A stretch of DNA of 64,000 bases from Symbiodinium natans (GCA_905221605.1 CAJNDS010002444.1:253765-317764), one strand, 5' to 3'; positions 50,924 through 61,437 are shown, counted from the first letter of the stretch. Notes: generated from the letters alone by a model not told the origin. Made by a program: numbers and translations.

Positions 50924-50955
50924 GTACGCACGTTGCGGCGAGGTTCTTGCAGGCA

Positions 50956-51028
50956 ACCCTAAACCCTAAACCCTAAACCCTAAACCCTAAACCCTAAACC
51001 CTAAACCCTAAACCCTAAACCCTAAACC
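50956..51028. repeat. C-rich telomere-like array
   Basis: About ten CCCTAAA units. Confidence 0.95.
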
Positions 51029-51055
51029 CTCAACCTAATGAGTTCCGAGCCGCAG

Positions 51056-51100
51056 GTGGTGGTGAATCACTTGATGGAGCACAAAGAGCACGCCTTGCAG
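51056..51100 (+). CDS. Exon-like island, 15 codons
   Basis: Phase 0 at both ends, acceptor gagccgcAG|, donor CAG|GTGCGA. It reads VVVNHLMEHKEHALQ. Clear splice sites. Confidence 0.7.
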
Positions 51101-51792
51101 GTGCGATGTTTAGGGCTTTAGGGCTTTAGGGTTTTGGGTTTTGGGTTTAGGGTTGAGGGTTTTGAGTTTAGGGTTCAGGGCTTAGGGGCATTAGGGGCAT
51201 TAGGGGCATTAGGGTGTGGGGCTTCTGGATTTATGGCTTAGGGTTCCCTCAACTGCTCGATTCTGCTAGATCCCGAACGCAGGGTTCCTAAAGCCCTGAA
51301 GCCCTAAACCCTGAACCCTTGAAGCCCTAAACCCTGAATATCCCGGTTTTATAGGGTTTTGACAGGACTCTGTTTCGGGTTTAGGGTTCTGGAGGTTACT
51401 GCACCCCTCCCCCCACGTCCTTAGCCCTGCAAACCAGCAAACCCTGTCCAACCCCCATTCGTGTAAAGTGTAACCCATGAACCCTACACCCTAAACCCCA
51501 AAACCCCAAGTCCACAGAACTCTCACCAGCAAGCTCCGAACGATCCAAGCGCCCCCGCCGCGTCTGCACCCTAAACCCTAAACCCCAAAACCCTAATCCC
51601 TAACCCGAGGTCTAGGGTTTAGGGTTTGGGGAACCCTAGACCCCTACTTCCAAGCCCCACGAGACGAATCTTCGTGAAGCTCTAAACCCTAAACCCTAAA
51701 CCCTAAACCCCAAACCCTAAACCCTAAACCCTGAACCCTAAACCCTAAACCCTATATATAAACCCTAAACCCTAAACCCTAAACCCTGGGAG

Positions 51793-51876
51793 GCTCTGAG
51801 CTCCTTCATCGAGAGCTGGTTTCTGGACGTCTGCCTCAGGGACGCTGAGGCCGGGGCCCCGGCATTTCGAGCTTGG
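51793..51876 (+). CDS. Exon-like island, 28 codons
   Basis: Phase 0 at both ends, acceptor cctgggAG|, donor TGG|GTTTTG. It reads ALSSFIESWFLDVCLRDAEA then GAPAFRAW. Strongly protein-like. C-rich arrays on both sides. Confidence 0.7.
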
Positions 51877-52273
51877 GTTTTGAAAGGGTTCGGAGATTAT
51901 CACCCGAAACCCTAAACCCTAAACCCTAAACCCTAAACCCTAAACCCTAAACCTGGCGATTTAGGTTTTGGAGGTTGGGGTTTGAGATTTACGAGGGCTA
52001 TCGGGTTCGGGGTGTGCGCCGGGGAGGGTATGGGACCATTATGGGACTCACGGTTTTGGGGCTTATAAGGTTAAGTCACGGGCACGTAGGGCTGAGGCAG
52101 TCTGTATCCTCTCCGCTCAGATGTGGAAGCTTTGTCCTTCTACCGTGCGTCTGGAAAAAGTGGGGAGAGTGAGAGCATGTTGAGTGCAGGGGTGTGGGGG
52201 TGCAGGGGTGTGGGGTGAGGTTTTCGGCTTGAGGGTCAGAACCTTGAACACTGAAACCTCACCAGGGGCTTCG

Positions 52274-52393
52274 CTAAACCCTAAACCCTAAACCCTAAAC
52301 CCTAAACCCTAAACCCTAAACCCTAAACCCTAAACCCTAAACCCTAAACCCTAAACCCTAAACCCTAAACCCTAAACCCTAAACCCTAAACCC
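52274..52393. repeat. Long C-rich telomere-like array
   Basis: About 17 CCCTAAA units ending eight bases before the next acceptor. Confidence 0.95.
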
Positions 52394-52401
52394 CACCAAA
52401 G

Positions 52402-52468
52402 ACGCCCAGCAAGGCCATGAACGATCTCGAGCAGAACTCCCTCCGCTTGGTCTGCAGCGTTGCAGCAG
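52402..52468 (+). CDS. Exon-like island with GC donor
   Basis: 67 nt after acceptor accaaAG|, donor CAG|GCGGGC. It reads TPSKAMNDLEQNSLRLVCSV then AA. Strongly protein-like. Confidence 0.7.
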
Positions 52469-52843
52469 GCGGGCTCCCAAACCCTAAGCCCTAAACCCTA
52501 ACTCCTAGACCCTAAGTCCTAAACCCTAAACCCTAAACCCTAAATCCTAGACCCGAAGTCACTGAAGTCCTAAAAGAGGGCAGCAGCTCGTAAACCACCC
52601 CAGAGTCCACCCCACTCTTGGCAAACTCTGCAACACCCAAAAACTGCAACGGAACAAGAATACTGAGAGAGACGACAACATCCTCGAAGGCTTCAGCAGC
52701 TACCCAGCTCAGTGCGTAGGACTCCCTGAAGCCCTGTTATGGGCCTAAACCCTGACCCTAAACCCTAAACCCTAACCCCTAAACCCTCAACCCTAAGCCC
52801 GAAGCTCTAAGCCCTAAGCCCTAAGGCCCCCCGCCTTGCATAG

Positions 52844-52882
52844 GCAACTTCAAAGGCGCCATCGTTCAGAGAGCTGGGTGCG
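52844..52882 (+). CDS. Short exon-like island with array donor
   Basis: 39 nt after acceptor ttgcatAG|, donor G|GTTTAGGG. It reads NFKGAIVQRAGC. Confidence 0.6.
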
Positions 52883-53035
52883 GTTTAGGGTTTAGGGCTT
52901 AGGGCTTAGGGCTTAGGGTTTAGGGTTTAGGGTTTAGGGTTTAGGGTTTAGGTTTTAGGGTTTAGGGTTTAGGGTTTAGGTTTTAGGGTTTAGGGTTTAG
53001 GGTAGAGGTTTTGGGGTTCAGGGTTTAGGGTTTAG
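52883..53035. repeat. G-rich telomere-like array
   Basis: TTTAGGG units with GGGCTTA and TTTTAGGG variants, starting at the donor of the preceding island. Confidence 0.9.
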
Positions 53036-53261
53036 GGAGTGGCGTTTCGGGTGTCCCACCATTGCAGTCCACGTTCAGGGCTTAGATGGGCGTTGAGAGT
53101 GTTGGGTTTGGGAGCACTTTCGGGTTTAGGGCTTAGGGCTACGTCCTGCAAGCAGCCTCTGCAACCTGCTACTCTGGAAAAACCTCGAAGCTAATCAAAC
53201 CCTAAACCCTAAACCCTAAACCCTAAACCCTAAACCAGTCAAGCCTCCAATCCCCGAAAAT

Positions 53262-53303
53262 TCCGTAGACCATGGCAGCTCGGGCAGGTCTTCCCACGCT
53301 CAG
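53262..53303 (+). CDS. Exon-like island, 14 codons
   Basis: After acceptor attccgtAG|, donor CAG|GCTCGG (or an internal |GTCTTC). It reads TMAARAGLPTLRAQ. Confidence 0.55.
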
Positions 53304-53562
53304 GGCGCAGGCTCGGGATTTGCCTTAGAATCTTAGAACGCCTGAAAAACCCGACTCAGGTCCCCAACGCCCGAAAAAAATCTAAAGGCCCTCAAGCCCG
53401 AAAGCCCTCATGCCCTACACCCCGAACCCTACACCCTAACAGCGTACACAGTGCCCTAAGGCACCCTGCAACTCCCAGTCCTGAAATCCTGCAGGGTTTA
53501 AGGGGCCGGACCCCAAGACCTAAACTCTACAACCCTAAGACCCAAAACCCCAACCCCCCTAA

Positions 53563-53737
53563 AACCCCTAAGACCCTAAGACCCTAAGACCCTAAGACCC
53601 TAAGACCCTAAGACCCTAAGACCCTAAGACCCTAAGACCCTAAGACCCTAAGACCCTAAGACCCTAAGACCCTAAGACCCTAAGACCCTAAGACCCTAAG
53701 ACCCTAAGACCCTAAGACCCTAAGACCCTAAGACCCC
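53563..53737. repeat. 8-bp variant array (CCCTAAGA)n
   Basis: About 21 homogeneous octamers, the longest array of this variant. Confidence 0.95.
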
Positions 53738-53896
53738 AAACCCTAAACACCCTAAACCCTAAACCCTCAGATCCTGAGACCTTCAGACCCTACAACCCAG
53801 CCTACGAATCCTGCTGTTGGTTGCAAGCTGACACCCTGCCTGGCTCAAGCCTGAGCCCCCTGGGCTGCGGGCGGGTTAGGGTGGTTTAGGGTTTAG

Positions 53897-53965
53897 GGTT
53901 TAGGGTTTAGGGTCTAGGGTCTAGGGTCTAGGGTCTAGGGTCTAGGGTCTAGGGTCTAGGGTCTA
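53897..53965. repeat. Variant array, TTTAGGG to TCTAGGG
   Basis: Four TTTAGGG units, then about eight GGGTCTA units. Confidence 0.95.
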
Positions 53966-53983
53966 CCCTCTCCCGTGGCTAAG

Positions 53984-54055
53984 TACAAGAAGAAGGCCAA
54001 AGCAAAAACCAAAAGCAAACCCGATGGCATGACCCAACTTGCGTTAAGCCTTTAA
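53984..54055 (+). CDS. Lysine-rich exon-like segment
   Basis: After acceptor ggctaAG| it reads YKKKAKAKTKSKPDGMTQLA then LSL and stop (54053). A GC donor inside (GATG|GCATGA) is possible. It is the first of several open segments in a 500-bp block free of telomere-like repeats. Confidence 0.5.
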   Translation, partial: YKKKAKAKTKSKPDGMTQLALSL

Positions 54056-54130
54056 GAAGTGATCCGCCATGGGTAAAGGGGAATGGAAAGGAGCTCGAGA
54101 AGTCAAGCGGGAAGGGGAACGAAGTCAAAG

Positions 54131-54196
54131 CGGCTTGAGGAGGAAATTCGAGCAGCGGAGCTCGTGAACTCCCAAAGGGCAGAAGGGCACCTAGGG
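54131..54196 (+). CDS. Exon-like segment, 22 codons
   Basis: Phase 0 at both ends, acceptor gtcaaAG|, donor GGG|GTCTCG. It reads RLEEEIRAAELVNSQRAEGH then LG, a charged helix. Confidence 0.5.
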
Positions 54197-54301
54197 GTCT
54201 CGGAGCCCTGGGTCCACTGCCCGCTCTAAGGCTCGGAGCCATCGTCGTCACACTGAGCTTAGAGCAAGCGAAGCGGCCCCGTCCAGACGCGGAAAATGCA
54301 G

Positions 54302-54457
54302 GAAGAGGGCTTGACACCTTGGCAAAGGAGGGTAAGACTCCGTAGCCAGTCGGCATCTGGCACCTCCGGCCAGAGTCAACGGGTCGGCCTCGTACGACTT
54401 GATGTCAGACGACAACCAGCAAGCCGCAAGTACTGGACTGGGCAACCCGCAAATGAG
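54302..54457 (+). CDS. Exon-like segment, 52 codons
   Basis: After acceptor gaaaatgcAG|, donor GAG|GTCGAG. It reads EEGLTPWQRRVRLRSQSASG then TSGQSQRVGLVRLDVRRQPA then SRKYWTGQPANE. An internal GTAAGA...CCAG segment of 42 bp (54332-54373) could be a tiny in-frame intron. A second frame in the 3' half is also open. Confidence 0.55.
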
Positions 54458-54688
54458 GTCGAGACTCTCAGAGGGTCTAGGGTCGAGGGTCTAAGGTTAG
54501 CCCCAAGACCTATGCCACCTACAACCCTGACCGCTATGAACCCAACAGACCTTGAAAGCTTGACTTGAGAGTAGCCCTAGACCCTAGTTAAGCAGTTGAG
54601 CCCCAAACCCAAAACCTTAAAACCCCAAACCCCAAACCCCAAACCCCAAACCCTAAACCCTAAACCCTAAACCCTAAACCCGAAAGAG

Positions 54689-54762
54689 TCGGCAGCGGCG
54701 CGAGGCCGTTTCCGGAATCGCGGCCAGCCAGATGGAGGGCTGGAGCGAGAACTTGGACTCAG
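54689..54762 (+). CDS. Exon-like island with GC donor
   Basis: 74 nt after acceptor cgaaagAG|, donor CAG|GCGGGG. It reads RQRREAVSGIAASQMEGWSE then NLDS. Strongly protein-like. C-rich upstream, G-rich downstream. Confidence 0.7.
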
Positions 54763-54937
54763 GCGGGGCTTCAGGGCTTCAGGGTATGGGAGTTTAGGGT
54801 TTAGGGTTTCGGGTTTGGGGTTTAGGAGTTTAGGGTTTAGGGTTTGGGGTTTGGGGTTTCGGGTTTCGGGTATGGGTTTAGGGTTTAGGGTTTGGGGGTT
54901 TAAATTAGGGTTTAGGACTCAGGCAGTGCTTCAGGTC

Positions 54938-55186
54938 TTACTTGCAGGTTCATGATACTTACCAACCAATCACAACTGTACTTATAACCTAGGTAGGGCT
55001 TTGGGACATTTTATATTTTCCCTTACTGGCCTTAAGAGGATCTTATCTACTGATATTTTTCAAAGGCTTTAAAAGCCCCACCTAGTAACTGTACTTATAA
55101 CCATATTAGGGCACTTCAGAGGCATATAAGTGGGCTTATTAGTACAGTTACAATTGGTTAATGAGTACCATGGACCTCCAAGTAGG
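54938..55186. mobile_element. Inverted-repeat element, family B copy 3
   Basis: Left CTTACTTGCAGGTTCATGAT, right ATGGACCTCCAAGTAG; contains ACTGTACTTATAACC and its inverse. About 250 bp, possibly a nested pair. Confidence 0.7.
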
Positions 55187-55518
55187 GGTTAGGGGGTTCA
55201 GGTGTTTGGGGGTTTAGGGCTTTCGGGGTTCAGGGTTTAGGGTTCAGGGGTTTAGGGTTTAGGCTTTAGGGGTTTAGGGGTTTAGGGGTTTAGGGTTTAG
55301 GGTTTTGGGGTTGGGGTTTGGGGCTTCGGGGTGTGGGAGTTAGGGGTTTTAGGGGTTTGGGGTTCAGGGTGTGGGAGTTTAGTGTTTTAGGGGTTTAGCT
55401 TGTTGTTTAGGGTTTGGGTTTTCGGGTTTTAGGACGTAGGGTTTGGGTTCAGGGTTTTAGGGTTTAGGCTTCTAGGTTTCAGCGTTTTCGTGTTTTAACT
55501 AGGGTTGGGTTTTTTAGG

Positions 55519-55540
55519 GTGTGTGTGTGTGTGTGTGTGT
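55519..55540. repeat. GT microsatellite
   Basis: (GT)n. Confidence 0.95.
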
Positions 55541-55566
55541 TTTAGGGTGTGGGGTTTGTAACTTGG

Positions 55567-55648
55567 CATGTTCCCCCGTAAAACTAACAGTCCTTAATCC
55601 AATAGGGATCGTAGTACCCCCTATTCAGGACTGTTAGTAGAAGGGGAC
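55567..55648. mobile_element. Inverted-repeat element, family F copy 2
   Basis: CATGTTCCCCCGTAAAACTA on the left, ACTGTTAGTAGAAGGGGAC on the right. Confidence 0.65.
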
Positions 55649-55797
55649 TTTAACCCTAAACAATTGAGAAATCGGAAGTTAACAGGGTTGGGTAGTTCCT
55701 CCGGCGTCAGCTTGCACAGAGCTGAGGATTGTAAGACCTCCCCAACCCAAAATAGAAGCTGAAAGTCCAAGCACAGACCCCAAGTTTGAAAGCCCCA

Positions 55798-55900
55798 GGT
55801 TTAGGGTTTAGGGTTTAGGGTTTAGGGTTTAGGGTTTAGGGTTTAGGGTTTAGGGTTTAGGGTTTAGGGTTTAGGGTTTAGGGTTTAGGGTTTAGGGCCG
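55798..55900. repeat. G-rich telomere-like array
   Basis: About 14 TTTAGGG units, then GGGCCGTTTA variants shared with 57085-57200. Confidence 0.95.
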
Positions 55901-55990
55901 TTTAGGGTTTAGGGCCGTTTAGGGTTTAGGGTTTAGGGTTCAGGGTTCAGGGTTCAGGGTTTAGGGTTTAGGGCTAGCTGCGCCACTCAG

Positions 55991-56048
55991 GCATCGCTCA
56001 GCTCGCAGAGGGCCTTTGCGTGCCTCGCTCCACTTGCAGCTCGGCCCG
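55991..56048 (+). CDS. Exon-like island, unknown product
   Basis: 58 nt after acceptor cgccactcAG|, donor CG|GTAGCT. It reads IAQLAEGLCVPRSTCSSA. G-rich arrays on both sides. Confidence 0.6.
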
Positions 56049-56298
56049 GTAGCTGGGGTGGGGGGTTTAGGGCTTTTGAAAGGTTTGGGACTTTTGGGGG
56101 TTTAGGGTTTAGGGTTTAGGGTTTAGGGTTTAGGGCTTAGGGCTTAGGGCTTAGGGCTTAGGGTTAGGGTTTAGGGCCTGAAGGCCATTGAAAGGTTTGG
56201 GGCCTTTGAGGTTTAGCATTGCAGGGTTCGGGGCGGCCTTTGGTGTGTGCTTGGTAAGCTCTGATCACCCGACTCTCTCACACGCAGAGGCCCTGTAG

Positions 56299-56383
56299 GC
56301 CCCAGATCCTCAACCCCAAAGCCTGGTTGTCCCCAAGGCTCCTCCGCAAGAGCCGGTTTGTAAGATCTACGAAACTTCTGAAG
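56299..56383 (+). CDS. Proline-rich exon-like island
   Basis: After acceptor ccctgtAG|. It reads APDPQPQSLVVPKAPPQEPV then CKIYETSE. Donor G|GTGAAC, or an earlier T|GTAAGA at 56360. The frame stays open to 56467. Confidence 0.6.
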
Positions 56384-56549
56384 GTGAACCACCTAAACGC
56401 CACGAACCCCCTGCCCCCCTCCAGAGCCCCAGAGCCCCAGAGCCCCAAAACCCAAGCCCTAAACCCTAAACACTAAACACTAAACCCTAAACCCTAAACC
56501 CTAAACCCTGTTTAGGGTATCCCAAAAGGGATCATAACTTTGAGAACCA

Positions 56550-56720
<171 letters not shown>

Positions 56721-56987
56721 TAAACCCTAAACCCTAAACCCTAAACCCTAAACCCTTAACCCTTAACCCTTAACCCTTAACCCTTAACCCTAAACCCTAA
56801 ACCCTAAACCCTAAACCCTAACCCTAAACCCTCAACCCTCAAACCCGAAACCCGAAACCCTAAACCCTAAACCCTCAACCCTCGAACCCTCAACCCTCAA
56901 CCCTAAACCCTAAACCCTCAAACCCTCAAACCCTCAAACCCTCAAACCCTCAAACCCTAAACCCTAAACCCTAAACCCGAAACCCAG

Positions 56988-57056
56988 GCCTGAACCTGGC
57001 CTTGCTCCGCAAGCTCATCGTCTCCTCCAGCGGCGCGGCCAAGGCTCAACCCAGCG
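56988..57056 (+). CDS. Exon-like island with array donor
   Basis: 69 nt after acceptor gaaaccCAG|, donor G|GTTTAGGG. It reads LNLALLRKLIVSSSGAAKAQ then PS. Strongly protein-like. Confidence 0.7.
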
Positions 57057-57084
57057 GTTTAGGGTTTGGGGTGAGGGTTTTAGG

Positions 57085-57225
57085 GTTAGGGGTTTAGGGT
57101 TTAGGGTTTAGGGTTTAGGGTTTAGGGTTTAGGGTTTAGGGTTTAGGGTTTAGGGTTTAGGGTTTAGGGCCGTTTAGGGTTTAGGGCCGTTTAGGGTTTA
57201 GGGTTTAGGGTTCAGGGTTCAGGGT
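57085..57225. repeat. G-rich telomere-like array
   Basis: About 11 TTTAGGG units followed by GGGCCGTTTA variants and GGGTTCA units, very similar in order to 55798-55975. This suggests a duplicated segment. Confidence 0.95.
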
Positions 57226-57331
57226 TCAGGGCTTAGGGCTTAGGGCCTGGGGTTGAGGGGGACTTTGGGGTGTTGGATTTATAGTTCCTCGGACTTAGGG
57301 TTTAGGGTTCCTAGACCTCCTAGGGTTGCAG

Positions 57332-57392
57332 GGGTGGCTTTACCCCAAAGCCGAGGAGTCGGACACTACGACGCCGTCTGGCATCGTTTGTG
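57332..57392 (+). CDS. Exon-like island, unknown product
   Basis: 61 nt after acceptor agggttgcAG|, donor G|GTTAGC. It reads GWLYPKAEESDTTTPSGIVC. Confidence 0.65.
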
Positions 57393-57408
57393 GTTAGCTT
57401 AGAGTAGG

Positions 57409-57515
57409 CCCTTCTTCCCGACTTTTAAGGTTTAGGTTCCCTTATACGCCCTTGAACCCAAGAAGGGCACCCTTTTGATTCCTAGGTTCCTCTTGGGTCT
57501 AGAAACCCGACACAC
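57409..57515. mobile_element. Short dispersed element, family G copy 2
   Basis: Shares several 10-20 bp blocks in the same order with 43799-43916 and starts just after the donor of the preceding exon. Confidence 0.6.
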
Positions 57516-57636
57516 ACACACACACACCCTACACTCCTAAAACCCTGCTGCACCCTGAGCCGACGAAAGATCATCGTCACACATGCCGCATCTTTTCCCT
57601 AAACCCTCAACCCTCAACCCTAAATCCATGCCAAAG

Positions 57637-57723
57637 CCGCTGCGAGATGCAAGCCCCATCCAAATAGCCCTTGGACCTTTTGGACTTCGGTCGCCGTGGA
57701 GGTGGCTTTCATATGGGCTTCGG
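57637..57723 (+). CDS. Exon-like island, 29 codons
   Basis: After acceptor tgccaaAG|, donor CGG|GTTTAGGG. It reads PLRDASPIQIALGPFGLRSP then WRWLSYGLR. Confidence 0.6.
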
Positions 57724-57802
57724 GTTTAGGGCTTAGGCTTCAGGGTGCAGGGTTTACGGCTTAGGGTTCAGGGCTTAGGGCTGAGGGTTTGTGATGCTCC
57801 AG

Positions 57803-57874
57803 GTCACCGCGACAAAGACGATTGAAGAGCTGCTGACGGCCATTGCCAAACATGAGCTGCTGGGCTTGTCTTAG
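57803..57874 (+). CDS. Exon-like island ending in stop
   Basis: After acceptor atgctccAG| it reads VTATKTIEELLTAIAKHELL then GLS and TAG (57872). Possibly a 3' terminal coding exon. Strongly protein-like. Confidence 0.65.
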   Translation, partial: VTATKTIEELLTAIAKHELLGLS

Positions 57875-58194
57875 TAGCGAATATGATCCTCAAATAGTAG
57901 GACTCCCTAGAATAAGGACCCCAATCACCCTAAACCCTAAACCCCAATAACCCGAAACCCGAAACCCCAAGGAAACCCCCATATAACGCATAGCCCTCAG
58001 AACTTCACTTTTGATAGGACCTCCCGTGTCGTGTGTCACTCCCCGCTGCCCCAGGGTTTAGGGTTTAGGGCTTAGGGTTTAGGATTTTGGGGTTTAGGGT
58101 TTTGGGTTTTGGGTAAATGCTCTACCCTTCAGCTAGGTGAACTCGAAACCCTAAGCCCTCAACCCTAAACCCTAAACTCACCCCCCCTTATGTG

Positions 58195-58293
58195 GGTGGT
58201 TGTCAAAGTTATGGTCCCTTGTTGGATCCCTACTATAATACGGCAGCTAATATTTAGGGTATCCCAACAGGGATCTTTTTTTCTCAGAACCAC
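58195..58293. mobile_element. Inverted-repeat element, family C copy 2
   Basis: Left GGTGGTTGTCAAAGTTATGG, right GGGATC...CTCAGAACCACC. GT lies at base 2 and AG| just before AACCACC, the splice-like layout also seen in family E. Confidence 0.7.
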
Positions 58294-58372
58294 CCTAAAC
58301 CCTAAACCATAAACCCTAAACCCTAAACCCTACACCCTAAACCCTAAACCCTAAACCCCCCACTGAACTGAG

Positions 58373-58424
58373 GAAGCACAACGACACCCTCTTCGCCACA
58401 CGCTACGCCATCCTCCAGGAGGAG
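58373..58424 (+). CDS. Exon-like island, unknown product
   Basis: 52 nt after acceptor gaactgAG|, GC donor GAG|GCTGCT. It reads KHNDTLFATRYAILQEE and could extend AAWREL to a TAG. Strongly protein-like. Confidence 0.65.
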
Positions 58425-58944
58425 GCTGCTTGGCGGGAGCTTTAGGTTTTAGGGTTTAGGGTTTAGGGTTTAGAGTTTAGGGGTCCAAGGGATGGAACGG
58501 CTTAGAAGGTCCTTAGGGCAGGGGGGTGGGGACCCTTTTGTCTTCGGGTTTAGTGTCTAGGGTCTAGCGTTACCCTAAACCCCAAACCCTAAAGCCTGAA
58601 CCCTGTTTAGGGTTTAGGGTTTAGGGTTTAGGGTTTAGGGTTTAGGGTCTAGACTCCCGTATTAAGGAGAGACACCCCTTGAGGGAGCCGCTTAAGGAGG
58701 GTTTGGGGAGGTTTGCGGCAGTCCTTGAGAATTCGGACCCCTAAACCAGCATTTGCTTAAGAACCCGGTTTAGAGTTTAAGGGTTTAGGGTTTAGGGTTT
58801 AGGGTTTAGGGTTCAGGGTTCAGGGTTCAGGGTTCAGAGTTTAGGGTTTAGGGTTTAGGGTTTAGGGTTTAGGGTTGTTTGTTGTTTAGGGTTCAGGGTC
58901 GGTATCTATACTTACAACCCCATGTAGGGTACTTATATCCCTAC

Positions 58945-59030
58945 CTACTGTGTGCTTCAGAACCCCCTCAAAAAATAATAAAGGGATCTTCAATTTTAAT
59001 TTTTTTTGAGGGCTCTTAAGCAAGTAGTAG
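58945..59030. mobile_element. Inverted-repeat element, family A copy 3
   Basis: Left CTACTGTGTGCTTCAGAACC, right GGCTCTTAAGCAAGTAGTAG. Confidence 0.7.
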
Positions 59031-59144
59031 CATCTGGCTGGTAGGAACCACCCCCAAGAAACCCTCCATAGGATTTAGGGTTTGGGGCTAGGGTTTAGGG
59101 TTTAGGGTTTAGGGTTTAGGGTTTAGGGTGTATTTAGGCTCGAG

Positions 59145-59235
59145 GACACAACAAGTGCTCCCGCCCTGAAAGAGCTGAGGACAAGACCGCGGATCACGGC
59201 AAGTGCGTGTGGGAGGCGCGGCCCTGCCCCTTTGG
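59145..59235 (+). CDS. Cysteine-containing exon-like island
   Basis: After acceptor gctcgAG|. It reads HNKCSRPERAEDKTADHGKC then VWEARPCPF. Donor GG|GTTAGG, or GC type GAG|GCGCGG at 59216. Three Cys suggest a disulfide or metal module; family unknown. Confidence 0.65.
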
Positions 59236-59239
59236 GTTA

Positions 59240-59370
59240 GGGTTAGGGTTTAGGGTTTAGGGTTAAGGGTTTAGGGTTTAGGGTTTAGGGTTTAGGGTTT
59301 AGAGTTTAGGGTTTAGGGTTTAGGGTTTAGGGTTTAGGGTTTCGGGTTTAGGGTTTAGGGTTTGGGGCGA
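59240..59370. repeat. G-rich telomere-like array
   Basis: About 17 TTTAGGG units. Confidence 0.95.
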
Positions 59371-59829
59371 TGGTACTCGTTTAGGGTCAAGGGTTGCGGG
59401 TCGGAACTTCCTGAAGCCCAGCCGAAACCCTAAAAGCCCCAACGCCCCACAACTCTAAAGCCCTCCAAAGCCATGAAATAAAGCCGATATCTCTGAGCCT
59501 ACAGAACCCAAAGCCCTGAAATCCAAGAATCCTAACAGGCTAAGCCCTAAAATCCTAAACCCTAAAGCCCTAAACCTCTTAAAACCTCAAACCCTCGAAG
59601 CCCTAAAATCCTAAAACTTAGGATTTTAGGGCTTTGAGGGTTTGAGGTTTTAAGAGGCCTAACGCCCCAAAATCCACAAAGACCCTAAAACCCTAAATCC
59701 TCCCCCCCCAAAAAACAAAAAAAAAGTAACCTAAAATCCTAAAATCCTTCATACACCTACCCCCCCCCAAAAAAAAAAAAATCAAATATATATATATATA
59801 GGAACTAATACACAAAAAAATAAAAGTAG

Positions 59830-59911
59830 CATCGGGAAGGAACCGAGGGGGTGGCCCATGCTCAAGCTGGAAGACGTGTTCAACCCCGCCGCTCAGCTGA
59901 AGTCTCCTTAA
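59830..59911 (+). CDS. Exon-like island ending in stop
   Basis: After acceptor aaagtAG| it reads IGKEPRGWPMLKLEDVFNPA then AQLKSP and TAA (59909). Strongly protein-like; possibly a terminal exon. Confidence 0.65.
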
Positions 59912-59935
59912 GGCTTAGGTCTTTTTTGTTTTGGG

Positions 59936-59952
59936 GGGGGGGGGGGGGGGGG
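59936..59952. repeat. Poly-G tract
   Basis: About 17 G. Confidence 0.9.
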
Positions 59953-60223
59953 TTTGGTTTTTGTAGCGGTTTTTGGGGCTTCTTTGTTTACACTTAGTTG
60001 TTTTGATGGTTTTTGGACTTTTCCAGGCGATTTTAGCGTTTTTAGGGCTCTAAGGGTAGGCGGTAGGGTTGTTTCGGGCCTTGGATTGAGGGTTTTCGGT
60101 CGGCATCTCAGTTGAAGTAACTGAGGGTTTAGGGTTTAGGGTTTAGGGTTTAGGAATTAGGGTTTAGGGTTTAGGGTTTAGGGTTTAGGGTAGAAGTTCG
60201 AGTCTGGTTTAGGGTTGCTACAG

Positions 60224-60247
60224 AGCTCCCGGGATTTCAGAAATGCG
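60224..60247 (+). CDS. Possible 24-nt micro-exon
   Basis: Acceptor ggttgctacAG|, donor GCG|GTGAAT, phase 0 at both ends. It reads SSRDFRNA. Short, so weak. Confidence 0.35.
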
Positions 60248-60249
60248 GT

Positions 60250-60590
60250 GAATGGTGCTTAGTCTGCCGTGCTTTGACACCGGGCTCCTAAAGCTATCAA
60301 ATCGCAAGCCCCAGACCCTTAAGCCACTTTTGCATGCCCAGAGAACTCGACATAAGCACCAACACTAATAGAATGACTCCATGCCAAAAGCAAAGTTTCG
60401 AAAGGCACTGATGGGACGGTCTAGTGTTTCTCCCTGTTTGGCCCTAATTACACCCCCTAAGCCCCAAATACCTTAAAACCCTACGCCCCAAACCCGAAAA
60501 CCGTCAAACCCGAAACCATCAGATCGTCAAACCCTAAGGCCTTAAACCCTCAAACCCTTAAACCCTAAGCCCTCAAACCCCTACAGCCCC
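60250..60590. other. Spacer, no gene recognised
   Basis: Unique sequence with scattered CCCTAAA relics; no convincing exon. Confidence 0.5.
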
Positions 60591-60596
60591 AATGAG

Positions 60597-60645
60597 TCGG
60601 CCGGAAAGCCCACGGTGTTTGGCGGGATCAGTACCGGATTTCAAG
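60597..60645 (+). CDS. Exon-like island with GC donor
   Basis: 49 nt after acceptor ccaatgAG|, donor AAG|GCTAGA (or TCA|GTACCG). It reads SAGKPTVFGGISTGFQ. Confidence 0.6.
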
Positions 60646-61209
60646 GCTAGAGTTTTTGTTGGTGGGCGTTTCGTTTAGGGTTCAGGGTTTACGGGCTTAA
60701 GGGTGTTGAGGTTCTTAGGGCTTAAGGGCGTGAGGGTTCGGGGGTTTAGGGCTTAATGTGAAGGATGAAATGCACGATCCCCCTCCCCAAGCATGAAGTA
60801 CTACGTGCGTATATGCGGCCCAGGCCTGCAGGGGCTTTTGTGGAAGTAGGGTCATTTGTGCACAAAGTAGACAGAAGTCTGAGCAAGTACTGACATGAAT
60901 GTACAAGTATACGTGAAGGCATAAAACAGTATTTTTCGAAAGTCCCATGTAATAAATACATACATACATGTGTATATATATATATATACATATCTAGATA
61001 TGCATATACATATTTACTTAGTTATGAATGAGTACAGTTATGGCAATGGAATGCTGCAGAATGTCTTACAGCGCAAGCAGCCTTACCCTAAACCCTAAAC
61101 CCTAAACTCTAAGCCCTAAACCCTAAACCCTAAACTCTCGCAACGCCTCGAAAGCTGCAAAGCACCTCAGAGGTGTGTGCTACCGTTGAAGCCCTGAAGC
61201 CCAAATTTG

Positions 61210-61310
61210 AGGGTTTAGGGTTTAGGGTTTAGGGCTTGGGGTTTAGGGTTTAGGGTTTAGGGTTTAGGGTTTAGGGTTTAGGGTTTAGGGTTTAGGGTTT
61301 AGGGGGTTAG
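61210..61310. repeat. G-rich telomere-like array
   Basis: About 14 TTTAGGG units. Confidence 0.95.
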
Positions 61311-61338
61311 GGTTTGGGGTTTAGGGCTTCGGGTTTTG

Positions 61339-61437
61339 GATGTTCCCCCGTATACTAACAGTTCCTTAATAGGGATTGTAGTACCCCCCCCCTATCATAA
61401 TCCGTATTAAGGGCTGTTAGTATAGGGGGGAACATCC
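61339..61437. mobile_element. Inverted-repeat element, family F copy 1
   Basis: Left GATGTTCCCCCGTATACTAA, right TTAGTATAGGGGGGAACATC: near-perfect terminal inverted repeats of over 20 bp. About 100 bp. Confidence 0.8.

Noticed and set aside
53979-54356. Minus-strand frame of 125 codons
   Set aside because: It is the longest non-repetitive minus frame, but it lies opposite three + segments with AG/GT boundaries. It has no splice or start context of its own. Not fully excluded.
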